A stretch of DNA of 64,000 nucleotides from Sutcliffiella horikoshii DSM 8719 (lineage in GTDB: Bacteria; Bacillota; Bacilli; Bacillales; Bacillaceae_I): NCBI GenBank assembly GCA_001648575.1, contig LQXN01000059.1, positions 103,618-167,617 on the forward strand. The letters are read 5' to 3'. Every line of letters begins with the position of its first letter. Positions within the stretch are counted from its first letter, which is position 1. The notes below the pieces were generated by a model. It did no database searches and was not told the origin of the DNA. It saw nothing but the letters and a program-made list of their open reading frames with translations. Both the position numbers and the translations under genes were made by a program. Shown here in pieces: positions 45,343-57,577 of this stretch.

Positions 45343-46371
45343 TTATTCTACCTCTTTTTCATCAGAACCATTACTGTTGAGAAATAGTTTTTTGGATTTG
45401 GCAACCAGATAAATACCCACCTTTTTATTACGATTCCATTCTTCTTCAAAGACAGATAAAGGCGGATTCGTATCCTCTACAAAATAGGAGATCTCAGGAG
45501 TAAATGACGGTCTTTTGAACTCCGCAACAAACCAATCTGAAAATCCGCCTCCCACCGCATGCTCCTCAGGTTGATCAAGGGGATAGCCTGTTATTTTGGA
45601 TAGCTGATCTGCTATCTTCTTATCCCGCTTCACCGCTGCCTCATCGTTTTTGAAATACCAATAAAGAACCCGTCCAGATGAGTGATAGGTGACTGCCATG
45701 AGCGGCTTTCTTTCTCTTGTAAAAGAGACTACCGCTTTCACCTCTTTAGCCTGCAGCGGGAAAGTACCTTTATAGTATTGATAGGACGGAACCGAAGTCT
45801 TTTCTTTGATATGTTCCCAGCCTGTAGGGTATTGCCTGTTCAAGTCTATTCCCAGCCCATTTGCTTTCCACCTGTCAAAATCAGGATTATTATTATTCAT
45901 TCTTAATAATCGCCTCTGAGACTGCTCGGGCAAGAATCCTATTCCTTCTTGCTGAATTCGAACCCCATCAGGGTTCACCATCGGTATAAACCAAATGGAA
46001 ACCTCATCCAAAAGTTTTGGATCATAACCGAATAATTTCTGATTTTTTTTATATGCCTTTAGATAATATTCCAGCTTAGTCATGACAAGACTTGTCGTAA
46101 GCCATTCTCGACCATGGTGCCCACCAAGAATGATGATATTTTCCCTACCTTGCCCTATTTTAGCTGCCCAAATATTTTGGCCAAACTCAGACTTCCCAAC
46201 CAATTCAATTTCCATCTCTTCCCGATATTTTCTTTTTAACAGCTTCAAATCTTCACGCATCCTGTCATATGTGTACCATTCTTGTGCATTGACTATCTTT
46301 TCTGCATGTATAATTTGCGGATGGAATTGTATCAAAATAAAAAACAAAATACCCGTTTTACATATCTTCAT
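45343..46371 (-). CDS. Secreted M14-family zinc carboxypeptidase
   Basis: The 342-residue protein has a signal peptide (about residues 1-23) and an M14 peptidase domain with zinc ligands His86 and Glu89 (GHHGREW) and His230 (VTYHSSG), substrate-binding NPDGV and IDLNRQYP, and catalytic Glu293 (FTPEIS). It resembles gamma-D-glutamyl-diaminopimelate peptidases that trim cell-wall peptides. It has no LysM domain. The start is preceded by a moderate site (AGAGGTGTA). Confidence 0.9.
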   Translation of the reverse strand: MKICKTGILFFILIQFHPQIIHAEKIVNAQEWYTYDRMREDLKLLKRKYREEMEIELVGKSEFGQNIWAAKIGQGRENIIILGGHHGREWLTTSLVMTKLEYYLKAYKKNQKLFGYDPKLLDEVSIWFIPMVNPDGVRIQQEGIGFLPEQSQRRLLRMNNNNPDFDRWKANGLGIDLNRQYPTGWEHIKEKTSVPSYQYYKGTFPLQAKEVKAVVSFTRERKPLMAVTYHSSGRVLYWYFKNDEAAVKRDKKIADQLSKITGYPLDQPEEHAVGGGFSDWFVAEFKRPSFTPEISYFVEDTNPPLSVFEEEWNRNKKVGIYLVAKSKKLFLNSNGSDEKEVE

Positions 46372-46507
46372 TTATACACCTCTATATTGCGTTTCATTTA
46401 TTTTGTGTAATTTTCGAATGGAGATACGACCAACATTTTCAACGATGAAAACCAGCCAGTTTGACACAAAATAATAGCACTCCTTAACAAGGGAGGCGAG
46501 GATCTAG

Positions 46508-46765
46508 ATGAACACAGTTGATTATGACCGCGCGTTATATTACACGCATCGTTCTGAATGGGATAACCTGCTAATCCTCATGGTGCGTACAAAAGATGAC
46601 TTCCTCTCCAAAAATATCGAGCACTTCCTTCACTCCTACAATTTTTCAAAGGATTATAAGGAAATCGAAAAGAATCTTTATCAACTGCTTCGATATATTG
46701 ATCACGCTGTAACAAGGAGCACAGAAGATCATTTGGATGAACTTAGTCACGGTTATATGGTATAA
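46508..46765 (+). CDS. yhdB: YhdB-like small protein (85 aa)
   Basis: The hydrophilic 85-residue protein MNTVDYDRALYYTHRSEWDN... resembles B. subtilis YhdB, and it lies next to a yhdA homologue as in B. subtilis, which supports the name. GGGAGGCGAGG precedes the ATG. A hairpin terminator with ACAGTG/CACTGT arms follows at 46784-46825. Function unknown. Confidence 0.75.
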   Translation: MNTVDYDRALYYTHRSEWDNLLILMVRTKDDFLSKNIEHFLHSYNFSKDYKEIEKNLYQLLRYIDHAVTRSTEDHLDELSHGYMV

Positions 46766-46783
46766 ATTTCTTGGGCGAACAGA

Positions 46784-46825
46784 ACAGTGGTCCAAAGTGC
46801 GACAAACCTTGGATCACTGTTTTTC
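46784..46825 (+). terminator. Terminator after yhdB
   Basis: ACAGTGGTCCAA and TTGGATCACTGT pair around a loop of about 17 bases and are followed by TTTTTC. Confidence 0.65.
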
Positions 46826-46876
46826 ATGGTTTAGGGAATGATAAACAGGAACAATCCTTGGGTAGGTGCTAAAAAA

Positions 46877-47453
<577 letters not shown>

Positions 47454-47556
47454 TTATAGTATCAGTATATTCTACATTGTGCTATGGCAAATCGGAAGAA
47501 ATAGCTAACTTTTCCTACGAAAAACGAATCATTTTTTCTACGACTAAAGATGTAGC

Positions 47557-48189
47557 TCAGGCAATCCCGTGTTTCACTGCATACAATGCTGCCTGTGTAC
47601 GATCTGCCAATTCGAGTTTTGCTAAGATATTGGAAACGTGAGTTTTCACTGTTTTTTCGGTAATAAAAAGGGTCGAGGCTATTTCTTTATTGCTTTTTCC
47701 TTTAGCAATTTCAGATAGTACCTCTAGCTCCCGTTTTGTCAGTTCTTCATGTAAGTTTCGGCTTCCATGACCATTAGTAAAATGGGACATGACATGTGAA
47801 GTGACTTTAGGATGCAATTGACTTTCCCCCCGATATACAGAACGAATCGATTCAATCAATTGGTCGGGCTCTACATCCTTCAGTTGATAGCCCGTCGCCC
47901 CTGCACGTATTGCGGGTATGACATGATCCTGGTCAGAGAAACTGGTCAAAATCAACACCTTTGATGGAATATTTCTCCCCACGATTTGTTTGGTTGCTTC
48001 AATTCCGTCCATCTCCGGCATCACTAAGTCCATCAGAATAACATCTGGTCTCAAGGTCTCCGCAAGTTCCACTGCTTCCTTCCCATTTTTTGCCTCACCG
48101 ACTATTTCAATATCCTTTTGTGTTTTTAAAAAGAAAAGCAAGCCCCTCCTCACTATATGATGGTCATCAGCAATTACAATCCTGATCAT
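47557..48189 (-). CDS. yhcZ: NarL-family response regulator YhcZ
   Basis: The 210-residue protein has a receiver domain (phospho-acceptor Asp54 in ILMDLVMPEMDG) and a LuxR-type helix-turn-helix (about 147-205, ELTKRELEVLSEIAKGKSNK). It overlaps the kinase gene by four bases (ATGA), so the pair is translationally coupled. It is expected to be phosphorylated by the adjacent YhcY. Target genes are not identifiable here. Confidence 0.93.
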   Translation of the reverse strand: MIRIVIADDHHIVRRGLLFFLKTQKDIEIVGEAKNGKEAVELAETLRPDVILMDLVMPEMDGIEATKQIVGRNIPSKVLILTSFSDQDHVIPAIRAGATGYQLKDVEPDQLIESIRSVYRGESQLHPKVTSHVMSHFTNGHGSRNLHEELTKRELEVLSEIAKGKSNKEIASTLFITEKTVKTHVSNILAKLELADRTQAALYAVKHGIA

Positions 48190-49325
48190 GAATTCTCCCC
48201 CTTTGCCAATGGCATTTCAACCCGTACCATCGTTCCTTTTCCAAGTTCACTTAAAAGGATGAATCTTCCTCCGATTGCTTCCGTTCTCTCTTTCATGCTT
48301 CTTAAGCCTAGAGATGGTAACTCTTCAGTTTGAATAAAAGAAAACCCTGTCCCCGTGTCTTTTATCTCCATGGAAACCCTTTTGTTTTTCACTTCAATCA
48401 AAATGCACGCCTCTTTATTTCCTGAATGCTTTTTGCAATTATTTAATGCCTCTTGCCCTATCCTCCATAAGCATTCCTCCATATGATTAGGAAGATCAAT
48501 GACCCCCTTTACTTCAGAGTGAATGATTAAACCTAGCACTTTTCCATAATTAAGAAGGGCACTGACTACCCCATTTTCCAACCCTTCAGGCCTCAGCTGC
48601 CAAATAAGAGCCCTCATTTCACTTAAAGCTTCCTGGGAAAGATCCTGCATATAGGTAAGCATTTCAAGAACTTGTGGATCCGTTGTAAGCTCTTTTGTAC
48701 CTCTTGCAGTCAGCGTTAATGAAAACAGAAGCTGGTTGACGGAATCATGCAAATCCCTTGCCAAGCGATTTCTTTCCGCCAATATAGATAAATGCTGTTC
48801 ATTTTCAGAAAGCCTAATACGTTTAATTGCAGTTCCAATTTGATAGGCAACAGACTCTAAAAGTGCCAGCTCAGCATCCGAAAAATGTGTTTTGGACGGA
48901 GCCGCTACATTCAACAGACCAAACTTTTCCTCTCCTGCATGTAATGGTACTGTTGCATGGTGAGTGATATCCTCCGTCTCCCCCCACTCAAATTTCACTG
49001 CATCCTCAAGTCTCTTACAGGCAATGATATTAGAGGCGCGCTTAAGACGTCCGTCTTGATAACGATCAATGCACCAACACCCGCCCTCACACATAGGTTT
49101 TTTATTGTTGCTTCTTAGTGCATCCGGTAACTGGTGCTCCGCTGCCAAAGTATAGTTCCCTTTTTCATCTATAAGAAAAATCCAACCTGTTTGGAGGCCA
49201 GTCACTTGAATGAGTTCTTTTAGTACACTACCTAGCATTGTCGGCAAATCAATTGCTTTGTTGAGTGATTCTGCAATGATTTTCAGTGCTCTCAGTTCTT
49301 GTATTCTTTGATTTTCCTGGGTCAC
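48186..49325 (-). CDS. yhcY: GAF-domain sensor histidine kinase YhcY
   Basis: The 379-residue cytoplasmic kinase has a GAF sensor domain (about 25-175), a HisKA_3 dimerisation domain with phospho-His193 (LARDLHDSVNQ) and an HATPase domain (LGLRSMKERTEAIGG near the end). It has no membrane segment. The GAF domain contains four clustered cysteines, Cys79, Cys83, Cys85 and Cys103, reminiscent of redox- or Fe-S-sensing kinases such as staphylococcal AirS. The GTG start follows GGGGGAAC. It is the same length as B. subtilis YhcY. Confidence 0.92.
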   Translation of the reverse strand: MTQENQRIQELRALKIIAESLNKAIDLPTMLGSVLKELIQVTGLQTGWIFLIDEKGNYTLAAEHQLPDALRSNNKKPMCEGGCWCIDRYQDGRLKRASNIIACKRLEDAVKFEWGETEDITHHATVPLHAGEEKFGLLNVAAPSKTHFSDAELALLESVAYQIGTAIKRIRLSENEQHLSILAERNRLARDLHDSVNQLLFSLTLTARGTKELTTDPQVLEMLTYMQDLSQEALSEMRALIWQLRPEGLENGVVSALLNYGKVLGLIIHSEVKGVIDLPNHMEECLWRIGQEALNNCKKHSGNKEACILIEVKNKRVSMEIKDTGTGFSFIQTEELPSLGLRSMKERTEAIGGRFILLSELGKGTMVRVEMPLAKGENS

Positions 49326-49454
49326 TTTACCGTTCCCCCTTGTCTTTACATTTTATCTTTCTATTGTACCAGTGGGAATTCCTTTTGGCTTTCGGAAATA
49401 GTCCGGTATTTTCATGCGACTTTGGTCGTAGACTGGGCAGTCTGCAGTCTGGAA

Positions 49455-49641
49455 AAAGCCGTTTTAAGTTCAAATAATCAGCTTGAAACAACTTAACATG
49501 TAAATGAATGATATTGAATTTGTTTTTATTCGGTTCATGGCTGCATTTACCCTTAGCTGTTTTCATATGTAAGCAGTAAAAAGTCCGATTGCCGACTTTT
49601 AACCAGTGAATAGTAACAATTTTTGAGAAAAGCGCCTTTTG
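49455..49641. repeat. Family B repeat, copy B5 (diverged)
   Basis: The copy begins near AAAAAGCCGTTTTAAGTTCA and ends GAGAAAAGCGCCTTTT; the core AAAAGTCCGATTGCCGACTT and the GTGAATAGTAACAATTTTTG block are well preserved. It lies upstream of yhcY and downstream of pgcA. Confidence 0.65.
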
Positions 49642-49689
49642 AAAAGAGCTTTACCATTAAAACAGGGAGTAAAATTTACCCCACCATCA

Positions 49690-49794
49690 GAGTTCGTGCC
49701 GTTTTAAGGCAAGTTCGTGCCAAAAGTGGACAAGTTCGTGCGGTTTTGAGGCAAGTTCGTGCCAAAACCAGATGAGTTCGTGCCAAACGCCTCA
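49690..49794. repeat. Five-unit 21-bp interspersed tandem repeat (AGTTCGTGCC)
   Basis: Five consecutive 21-bp units share RAGTTCGTGCC at the start while the remaining ten bases vary: units begin at 49690, 49711, 49732, 49753 and 49774. The third has CGTGCG. Variable halves alternate between GTTTTRAGGC-like and AAAA-containing versions. It is intergenic, between repeat B5 and the pgcA terminator. Confidence 0.85.
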
Positions 49795-49801
49795 TTTCCA
49801 T

Positions 49802-49836
49802 AAAAAAGGGAAAGGCAGCTAACCCCGCCTTTCCCT
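49802..49836 (-). terminator. pgcA terminator
   Basis: AGGGAAAGGC-AGCTAACCCC-GCCTTTCCCT, with six A to its left, is a strong terminator for the minus-strand pgcA gene. Confidence 0.85.
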
Positions 49837-49856
49837 CTCCACCATGATCTATAATT

Positions 49857-51620
49857 CTAAGCTTTTCCTACAGAACTCAAGCTATTCAGCAACACATCCA
49901 CTTTTTCCATCAATGAAAGGGAGATAGTGTCCAGTTTCTCTTTACTGGCTTCCATGGTCTCGGATTGAGTTCCAAAGTAGAATTTAATCTTTGGCTCTGT
50001 ACCTGATGGGCGTACACATACCCATGTGCCGTCTTCTAGGAAGTACTTAAGTACATTTGACTTTGGAAGTTCGATTTTTTCTATAGCTTTTGTTTCCACC
50101 ACCAAGCGTTCTTGTGTAGAATAATCCTCAACTGCTGTTACAGCATATCCTGCCACTTCAGCAGGAGGAGTGTCACGGAACGCTGTCAAAAGGCTGGCAA
50201 TCTGCTCTGCGCCTTCTTTTCCTTTCAACGTCAAGGACTTCATGCCTTCAAGGTAGTAACCATACTCTTCATACAACTCCATTAATCCCTGATACATTGT
50301 TTTGCCAAGTCTCTTGTAGAATGCGCAGATTTCAACGGCCATAATGCATGCTTGAACCGCATCCTTATCACGGGCGAAATCAGCGATCAAGGAACCATAA
50401 CTCTCTTCGTAACCGAATAAGAAGGTGTATTCCCCGCTCTCTTCATACTGCTTGATCTTCTCCCCGATGAACTTGAATCCTGTTAACGTATCTACAGTTG
50501 CTACTCCGTAGCTGTCTGCGATCACTCGACCAAATTCAGATGTTACAATCGTTTTCAACATCACACCGTTTGAAGGAAGGGTGCCTGTTGCCTTTTTCTC
50601 TGACAATAAATAGTGCAGGAATAGAGCTCCTGTCTGGTTTCCAGTCAATACGACATATTCCCCGTCCGCATCTTTAACTGCTACTCCAAGACGGTCTGCA
50701 TCCGGGTCTGTTGCAATTAAGATATCGGCATCCATTGCCTTCCCGTCACGGATCGCCAATTCAAATGCTGCATGCTCCTCCGGGTTTGGAGAGGATACAG
50801 TTGAGAAATTTGGATCTGGCTGTTCTTGTTCAGCTACCACTTTCACATTTTTGTACCCAAGTGCTGCAAGACCTTCCCGTACTGGAAGGTTCGCTGTTCC
50901 ATGTAATGGAGTGAATACCACCTTTACATCCTCACCCATCTCTTCCCCTAATTCAGGGTGCACACTGATGGTCGTAAGATGCTTCAAGTATTCCTTGTCC
51001 ACTTCTTCTCCAATGATTTTGATCAAGCCATTATTTTTCAATTCTTCTTCAGAAGAAACTTGAATTTCCAACTCATTTTCCACTTCTTTCACTTTGGAAA
51101 TGACTTGATCTGCTTCTAATAATGGCAATTGTCCTCCATCTGGACCATATACTTTGTATCCGTTATATTCAGGCGGGTTATGGCTCGCTGTAACGACGAT
51201 TCCGGAAAATGCTTTTAAATATCGAACAGCAAACGATAACACCGGCGTCGGACGCAGGCTTTCAAATACATACGTTTGTATGCCATGGCTTGCCAATGTT
51301 TTAGCAGCTTCCATTGCAAATTCCGGAGATTTATGACGGCAATCATAAGCGATCGCAACTCCGCCTTTTTTCGCTTCTTCTCCGAAGGATTCGATATAAC
51401 GTGCCAATCCTTCAGACGCCTTTCGAACGGTATATATATTCATTCGGTTTGTACCAGCGCCAATTTCCCCGCGCATACCACCTGTTCCAAATTCCAATTC
51501 TTTATAAAAGCTTTCTTCTTTTGCCTTTTCATCATTCTTCATTTCTCGAATAAGCTTGACCATTTCTTCATCAAGGTTTGTGTTGGATTCCCAAAGATCG
51601 AATTTTTCCATCCATTTCAT
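49857..51620 (-). CDS. pgcA: Alpha-phosphoglucomutase PgcA
   Basis: The 587-residue enzyme interconverts glucose 6-phosphate and glucose 1-phosphate, feeding UDP-glucose for glycolipid and teichoic-acid synthesis. The phosphoserine motif is [11 protein letters not shown] (Ser146); the metal loop is [10 protein letters not shown], the sugar loop GYEESYG, and the phosphate-binding [12 protein letters not shown]. It matches B. subtilis PgcA (YhxB) in position between yhcY and glpD. A cre-like site lies about 105 bases upstream. The ATG follows AAGGAGGAAAAG. Confidence 0.96.
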   Translation of the reverse strand: MKWMEKFDLWESNTNLDEEMVKLIREMKNDEKAKEESFYKELEFGTGGMRGEIGAGTNRMNIYTVRKASEGLARYIESFGEEAKKGGVAIAYDCRHKSPEFAMEAAKTLASHGIQTYVFESLRPTPVLSFAVRYLKAFSGIVVTASHNPPEYNGYKVYGPDGGQLPLLEADQVISKVKEVENELEIQVSSEEELKNNGLIKIIGEEVDKEYLKHLTTISVHPELGEEMGEDVKVVFTPLHGTANLPVREGLAALGYKNVKVVAEQEQPDPNFSTVSSPNPEEHAAFELAIRDGKAMDADILIATDPDADRLGVAVKDADGEYVVLTGNQTGALFLHYLLSEKKATGTLPSNGVMLKTIVTSEFGRVIADSYGVATVDTLTGFKFIGEKIKQYEESGEYTFLFGYEESYGSLIADFARDKDAVQACIMAVEICAFYKRLGKTMYQGLMELYEEYGYYLEGMKSLTLKGKEGAEQIASLLTAFRDTPPAEVAGYAVTAVEDYSTQERLVVETKAIEKIELPKSNVLKYFLEDGTWVCVRPSGTEPKIKFYFGTQSETMEASKEKLDTISLSLMEKVDVLLNSLSSVGKA

Positions 51621-51725
51621 CTGTCTTTTCCTCCTTGCGTTTATCAGGATATATAGTAAGACTTCTACTTACATACTAGATCTTCCTGCAAAAAAAATAC
51701 GTCGAATTATGACAATTTACGCGTT

Positions 51726-51739
51726 CGTGAACGTTTTCA
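51726..51739 (-). promoter_or_regulatory. Candidate CcpA cre site upstream of pgcA
   Basis: On the minus strand TGAAAACGTTCACG matches the cre consensus TGWAANCGNTNWCA at 13 of 14 positions. Confidence 0.5.
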
Positions 51740-51753
51740 CTCATTATTATACT

Positions 51754-51786
51754 AAAAAAGAAAAAGAATTGCCTTATGCAATTCCT
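51754..51786 (-). terminator. glpD terminator
   Basis: GAATTGC-CTTAT-GCAATTC with a long A-rich left flank (T-run on the minus strand) lies 15 bases beyond the glpD stop. Confidence 0.7.
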
Positions 51787-51800
51787 TTAAAATGAAAATC

Positions 51801-53507
51801 CTAACTTATTCTATTAGATACCTCCTGATTCACATCTTGTGTTATTTCAACCGCATTTATAGCTTCATGTAAATGACGATTCAATAGCTTGTGATATTGC
51901 TCTTTTTGTTCAATGCTCCAAGTCAATTCCTTGCCCATTATGTCTAATACTCTTGCTTTCCATTTTTCTACCCATGCAATATTGAAAAACAAAGCTCCCG
52001 TTCTGCGGATGAAAAAGTCATCTGGAGTAGCGGTCATTTCTTCTCTGATTGAATACAATAACCGTACGTAGAGATCTAATGGTAAACCTGTCTTCTTGGC
52101 TTGACTGGCATCTGTTTTTGCAATGGCATAAAGTTTATCTACATTAGAGCCATACATAGAGGCAAGCTTTGTTGCTTCTTCTTCCGTAAATCCTAACATC
52201 ATCCCTTCCTTCACTTTCTTTTTTACATAGGAAGGGAAGTTCATGGAACCTCCAACATCACCACCTGAGATGGGCATGTGTTTCGTCTTGGATTTTCCGT
52301 AGTTTTTACCGGTATCTTTTATTAACTGCTTATTGATTAAGTCTACAACCATCTCTGCCATTTTACGATAACCAGTCAGCTTGCCACCTGCAATAGTGAT
52401 TAAACCTGAGTCGGAAATCCATACTTCATCTTTTCTGGAAATTTCAGATGCTGATTTCCCTTCTTCATGAATTAACGGCCTCAGTCCGCTCCAACTTGAT
52501 TCAATATCAGATTCCTTTAGTTTTATTGATGGAAACATGTATGATATAGCTTCAAATACATATGTCTTATCCTCTTTAGTCATTCGTGGATGAACCATAT
52601 CTTCTTTATAAACAGTATCTGTTGTCCCAACATAAGTTTTCCCATCACGCGGAATGGCAAAAATCATTCTTTTATCTTGTGTGTCAAAATAGATGGCCTG
52701 CTTTAACGGGAATATCTTTTGATCAAATACTAAATGAATTCCCTTAGTAAGTTGCAAATGCTTGCCTTTTTTGGAGCCGTCCATTTCACGTAATGTATCA
52801 ACCCAAGGTCCTGCAGCATTTACTATTTTTTTGGCACGAATATTATATACATTTTTTGTTAGTTGATCAGTAACCTTTGCTCCAACCACTTTTCCCCCTT
52901 CATATAGAAGCTTTTCAACTTTTGCATAGTTGACCGCTTCTGCACCTTGCTTGACAGCTTCCTTCATCACTTCAATGGTTAGGCGGGCATCATCTGTACG
53001 GTATTCCACATATACGCCCCCGCCTTTTAAACCTTTGCTGTTCAAGAGCGGTTCACGTTTTAATGTTTCTTCGGTATTCAACATTCTACGGCGTTCCGAC
53101 TTTTTTACATTTGCCAGAAAGTCATATACTCTTAGTCCTAAGGAAGTGGAGAACTTTCCGAAAGTTCCTCCTTGTTGGATAGGCAATAACATCCATTCAG
53201 GGGTCGTAACATGTGGACCATTCTCATAAACGACGGCACGTTCCTTTCCAACTTCTGCCACCATCTTCACTTCTAAATTTTTTAAGTAGCGCAATCCGCC
53301 ATGTACAAGCTTAGTTGATCGGCTGGATGTGCCGGCAGCAAAATCCTGCATTTCCACCACAGCTATTTTCAACCCCCGAGTTGCAGCATCCAAGGTTATC
53401 CCGCTACCTGTTATACCGCCACCTATTACTAAAACATCATACGTCTCTTCTGACATTCTATTTAAAATAAGGCTTCTGTTATAGCTCGCAAAGTTTAATT
53501 TCTTCAT
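51801..53507 (-). CDS. glpD: Aerobic glycerol-3-phosphate dehydrogenase
   Basis: The 568-residue membrane-associated flavoenzyme oxidises glycerol 3-phosphate to dihydroxyacetone phosphate and passes electrons to quinone. The FAD-binding motif VLVIGGGITGSG is at residues 26-37, followed by the family segment GTSSRSTKLVHGGLRYL. The ATG at 53507 gives the expected length; the frame opens 13 codons earlier. A leader terminator (53545-53604) that GlpP is expected to overcome lies upstream, as in B. subtilis. Confidence 0.95.
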   Translation of the reverse strand: MKKLNFASYNRSLILNRMSEETYDVLVIGGGITGSGITLDAATRGLKIAVVEMQDFAAGTSSRSTKLVHGGLRYLKNLEVKMVAEVGKERAVVYENGPHVTTPEWMLLPIQQGGTFGKFSTSLGLRVYDFLANVKKSERRRMLNTEETLKREPLLNSKGLKGGGVYVEYRTDDARLTIEVMKEAVKQGAEAVNYAKVEKLLYEGGKVVGAKVTDQLTKNVYNIRAKKIVNAAGPWVDTLREMDGSKKGKHLQLTKGIHLVFDQKIFPLKQAIYFDTQDKRMIFAIPRDGKTYVGTTDTVYKEDMVHPRMTKEDKTYVFEAISYMFPSIKLKESDIESSWSGLRPLIHEEGKSASEISRKDEVWISDSGLITIAGGKLTGYRKMAEMVVDLINKQLIKDTGKNYGKSKTKHMPISGGDVGGSMNFPSYVKKKVKEGMMLGFTEEEATKLASMYGSNVDKLYAIAKTDASQAKKTGLPLDLYVRLLYSIREEMTATPDDFFIRRTGALFFNIAWVEKWKARVLDIMGKELTWSIEQKEQYHKLLNRHLHEAINAVEITQDVNQEVSNRIS

Positions 53508-53544
53508 AATAGTTGCCACCATCCCTCTTAGTAGGTATATATAC

Positions 53545-53604
53545 AAAAAGAGACCACAGAAAACATAGACAAAGCTTTTGCTCTGAATATGTTCTGTGGT
53601 CTCT
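53545..53604 (-). promoter_or_regulatory. glpD leader terminator (GlpP-controlled)
   Basis: AGAGACCACAGA and TCTGTGGTCTCT pair across a loop that also contains ACATA/TATGT pairing, followed by TTTTT on the minus strand. In B. subtilis GlpP with glycerol 3-phosphate prevents termination at the corresponding site. A TATACT -10 box lies near 53638 on the same strand. Confidence 0.8.
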
Positions 53605-53656
53605 CCTAATCTCCAACCGAAATATTAACTTATCTTAAGTATAGCATATGCATCAC

Positions 53657-55725
<2,069 letters not shown>

Positions 55726-55781
55726 CGGACACCTCATTTTTAATGAATTATTATATGTAGAGCCGGATGGAACAACTTAAT

Positions 55782-56684
55782 TTACAAAACTAACCAAAAC
55801 ATTACAGGTAATGTAACGAGTGTCAGTAATGTACTGACAAGTGTAGTACTTGAAACAAAATCAGGCTCCGTATTGAATTCCAATGCATACATGGTGGTGT
55901 TTGCAGCTGCCGGCATTGCTGCCATTATAATCATTAACTGCTTCACCATAGGATCAACCGGAAGCATGAGGGTAAATAGATATGCAATAAATGGTGAAAC
56001 CACCAATTTAATAGATAGAGCGTAGATAAGCTTTTCTCTTGCAGTCGTTCGAATGGATATCTTGGCTAGCTGTATGCCCAGAATGACCATGATGAGCGGT
56101 ATAGTTGCATCTGCCACTAGGTGTACAGCCTGCATTATCGATTCTGAGACAGGTACAGATAACCCTTGAAAAAACAGGCCGATGAGTGCTCCATACATAA
56201 TTGGCATTTTCACAACCGACATAAGTGCTGAACGAATTCCGTCATTGTCAGGGCTTCCCTTAGCCGCATAATACACTCCTACTGTAGCCATCAGCAACGA
56301 TTGAATAACCATCAAAACAATTGCATATTCAAATCCAGCCGCACCAAAAAGAAGCAATGCCACAGGAGTTCCATAATTTCCATTATTCATAAAACTGGAC
56401 GATAAAATCAGCCCGCACGTTTCAGACTTGGAATACTTCTTCACCCATGCAATCAGATATGTAAAAATGATTAAAGAAAAACATAATAAACAACAATAAA
56501 TAATGATATAAAGATGATCGCTGGAAAATTCGTTTACATAGAATGTCCGAAAAACAAGAACAGGGGACAAAAGATACATGGCCATTTTGGATAGAGCTTT
56601 CACATCAAAACCAATCGTCTTCTGTCCGATAAAACCAATTGCAAATATCATAAAAACCGGTAAGATTACCTCAAAAAATATCAA
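55782..56684 (-). CDS. Auxin efflux carrier (AEC) family transporter
   Basis: The 300-residue protein has ten hydrophobic segments in two groups of five and the AEC-type motif NNGNYGTPVALLLFG in the first half and AAMPAAANTTMYALEF in the second. The family moves small organic anions such as malate. The TTG start follows GAGGAGAAC. It is 56 bases upstream of glpP in the same direction with no clear terminator between, so co-transcription with the glp genes is possible. Confidence 0.88.
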   Translation of the reverse strand: MIFFEVILPVFMIFAIGFIGQKTIGFDVKALSKMAMYLLSPVLVFRTFYVNEFSSDHLYIIIYCCLLCFSLIIFTYLIAWVKKYSKSETCGLILSSSFMNNGNYGTPVALLLFGAAGFEYAIVLMVIQSLLMATVGVYYAAKGSPDNDGIRSALMSVVKMPIMYGALIGLFFQGLSVPVSESIMQAVHLVADATIPLIMVILGIQLAKISIRTTAREKLIYALSIKLVVSPFIAYLFTLMLPVDPMVKQLMIIMAAMPAAANTTMYALEFNTEPDFVSSTTLVSTLLTLVTLPVMFWLVL

Positions 56685-56858
56685 TCTGTTCTCCTCAAAT
56701 CTCTGTTTAAATTATGCTGTGTCAGTTTTGTAACTCCTATACTACCAAACCTTATCATAAATTTCTTCTCATCAGTTTTTAATTGTTGCACTTCTTTAAC
56801 CATGTCGAGTATGATAGAACTAACAAATATCCGATTATACAGGTGGGATTAATTATAT

Positions 56859-57275
56859 ATGAATAATAATACGTTACCCAAGCCATTAGTAACTTTCAAT
56901 CAATGGTTTATACTGATCTCTATTATCTTATCGCTTGCAACAGGTTTATATTTTCTGATGGCATTGCCTTTATTTACAGGATTGATGGGATTACTGTTGA
57001 AGCGGAATCCAGCCATCAGTATTGCAAGGAAGTTCCTTTCCAAACCAGCAGGATCTTACCCTCAAGAGGATTTTGCTCAACTTCAATTCAACCAAACGAT
57101 TGCTGTTGCCTGCTTGGCACTATCCTTGATTGGATTTTATTCTGGATATGCCATTATTGGTTATGTGTTTGCCATAATGGTAGGAGTAGCATCTGCGGTT
57201 GCTTTAATGGGGTTTTGTGTAGGTTGTTTTATCCGGTTTCAGTGGCAGCAATATAGGTATCGTCGTACCAACTGA
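56859..57275 (+). CDS. DUF4395 membrane protein
   Basis: The 138-residue protein has four hydrophobic segments and the DUF4395-like pattern VTFNQWFILISIILS, RKFLSKPAGSYPQEDFAQLQFNQ, and CVGCFIRFQ with a Cys pair near the C-terminus. DUF4395 proteins often occur with thiol or sulfur-metabolism genes; function is unknown. AGGTGGGA lies 11 bases before the ATG. A family A element follows its terminator. Confidence 0.8.
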   Translation: MNNNTLPKPLVTFNQWFILISIILSLATGLYFLMALPLFTGLMGLLLKRNPAISIARKFLSKPAGSYPQEDFAQLQFNQTIAVACLALSLIGFYSGYAIIGYVFAIMVGVASAVALMGFCVGCFIRFQWQQYRYRRTN

Positions 57276-57333
57276 TGATCTTGTCTACTCTTAAGCACCA
57301 TTTGAAAAGCGATCCTGGAAGTTAGGGTCGCTT

Positions 57334-57542
57334 TTGACTGTTGACAAACTAAAAATCAGTTGAGTTATCTGTTGGAACGGTTGATCTCCGTTGCAGGAGC
57401 TTCGCTTTCCAGCGGGCGGTCCGTAAGCCTCCTCACTCCGCCTGAGGGGTCTTACCTGTTCCTTCCTCCCGCAGGAGTCTACGCTCCTTCCACTAGATCA
57501 ACAGGGAATGTATAACTCGAAAAGAGCTTTGTCTACACACTG
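57334..57542 (-). repeat. Family A element, copy A9
   Basis: This 209-bp reverse copy has a slightly altered left end (TTGACTGTTGACAAAC). The flanking 27-bp hairpins (57307-57333 and 57543-57569) have the form AAGCGACCCT-GGAAGTC-AGGGTCGCTT; the upstream one has two C-to-T changes, one of which gives a G/T pair in the stem. Stem 2 is GGAGC/GCTCC; the inner hairpin is changed (CCTCAGGCGGAGTGAGG). Confidence 0.88.
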
Positions 57543-57577
57543 AAGCGACCCTGGAAGTCAGGGTCGCTTTTAGTGTG

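Noticed and set aside
49690..49794. Possible CRISPR array
   Set aside because: Units are 21 bp with no spacers of spacer length and no cas genes nearby.
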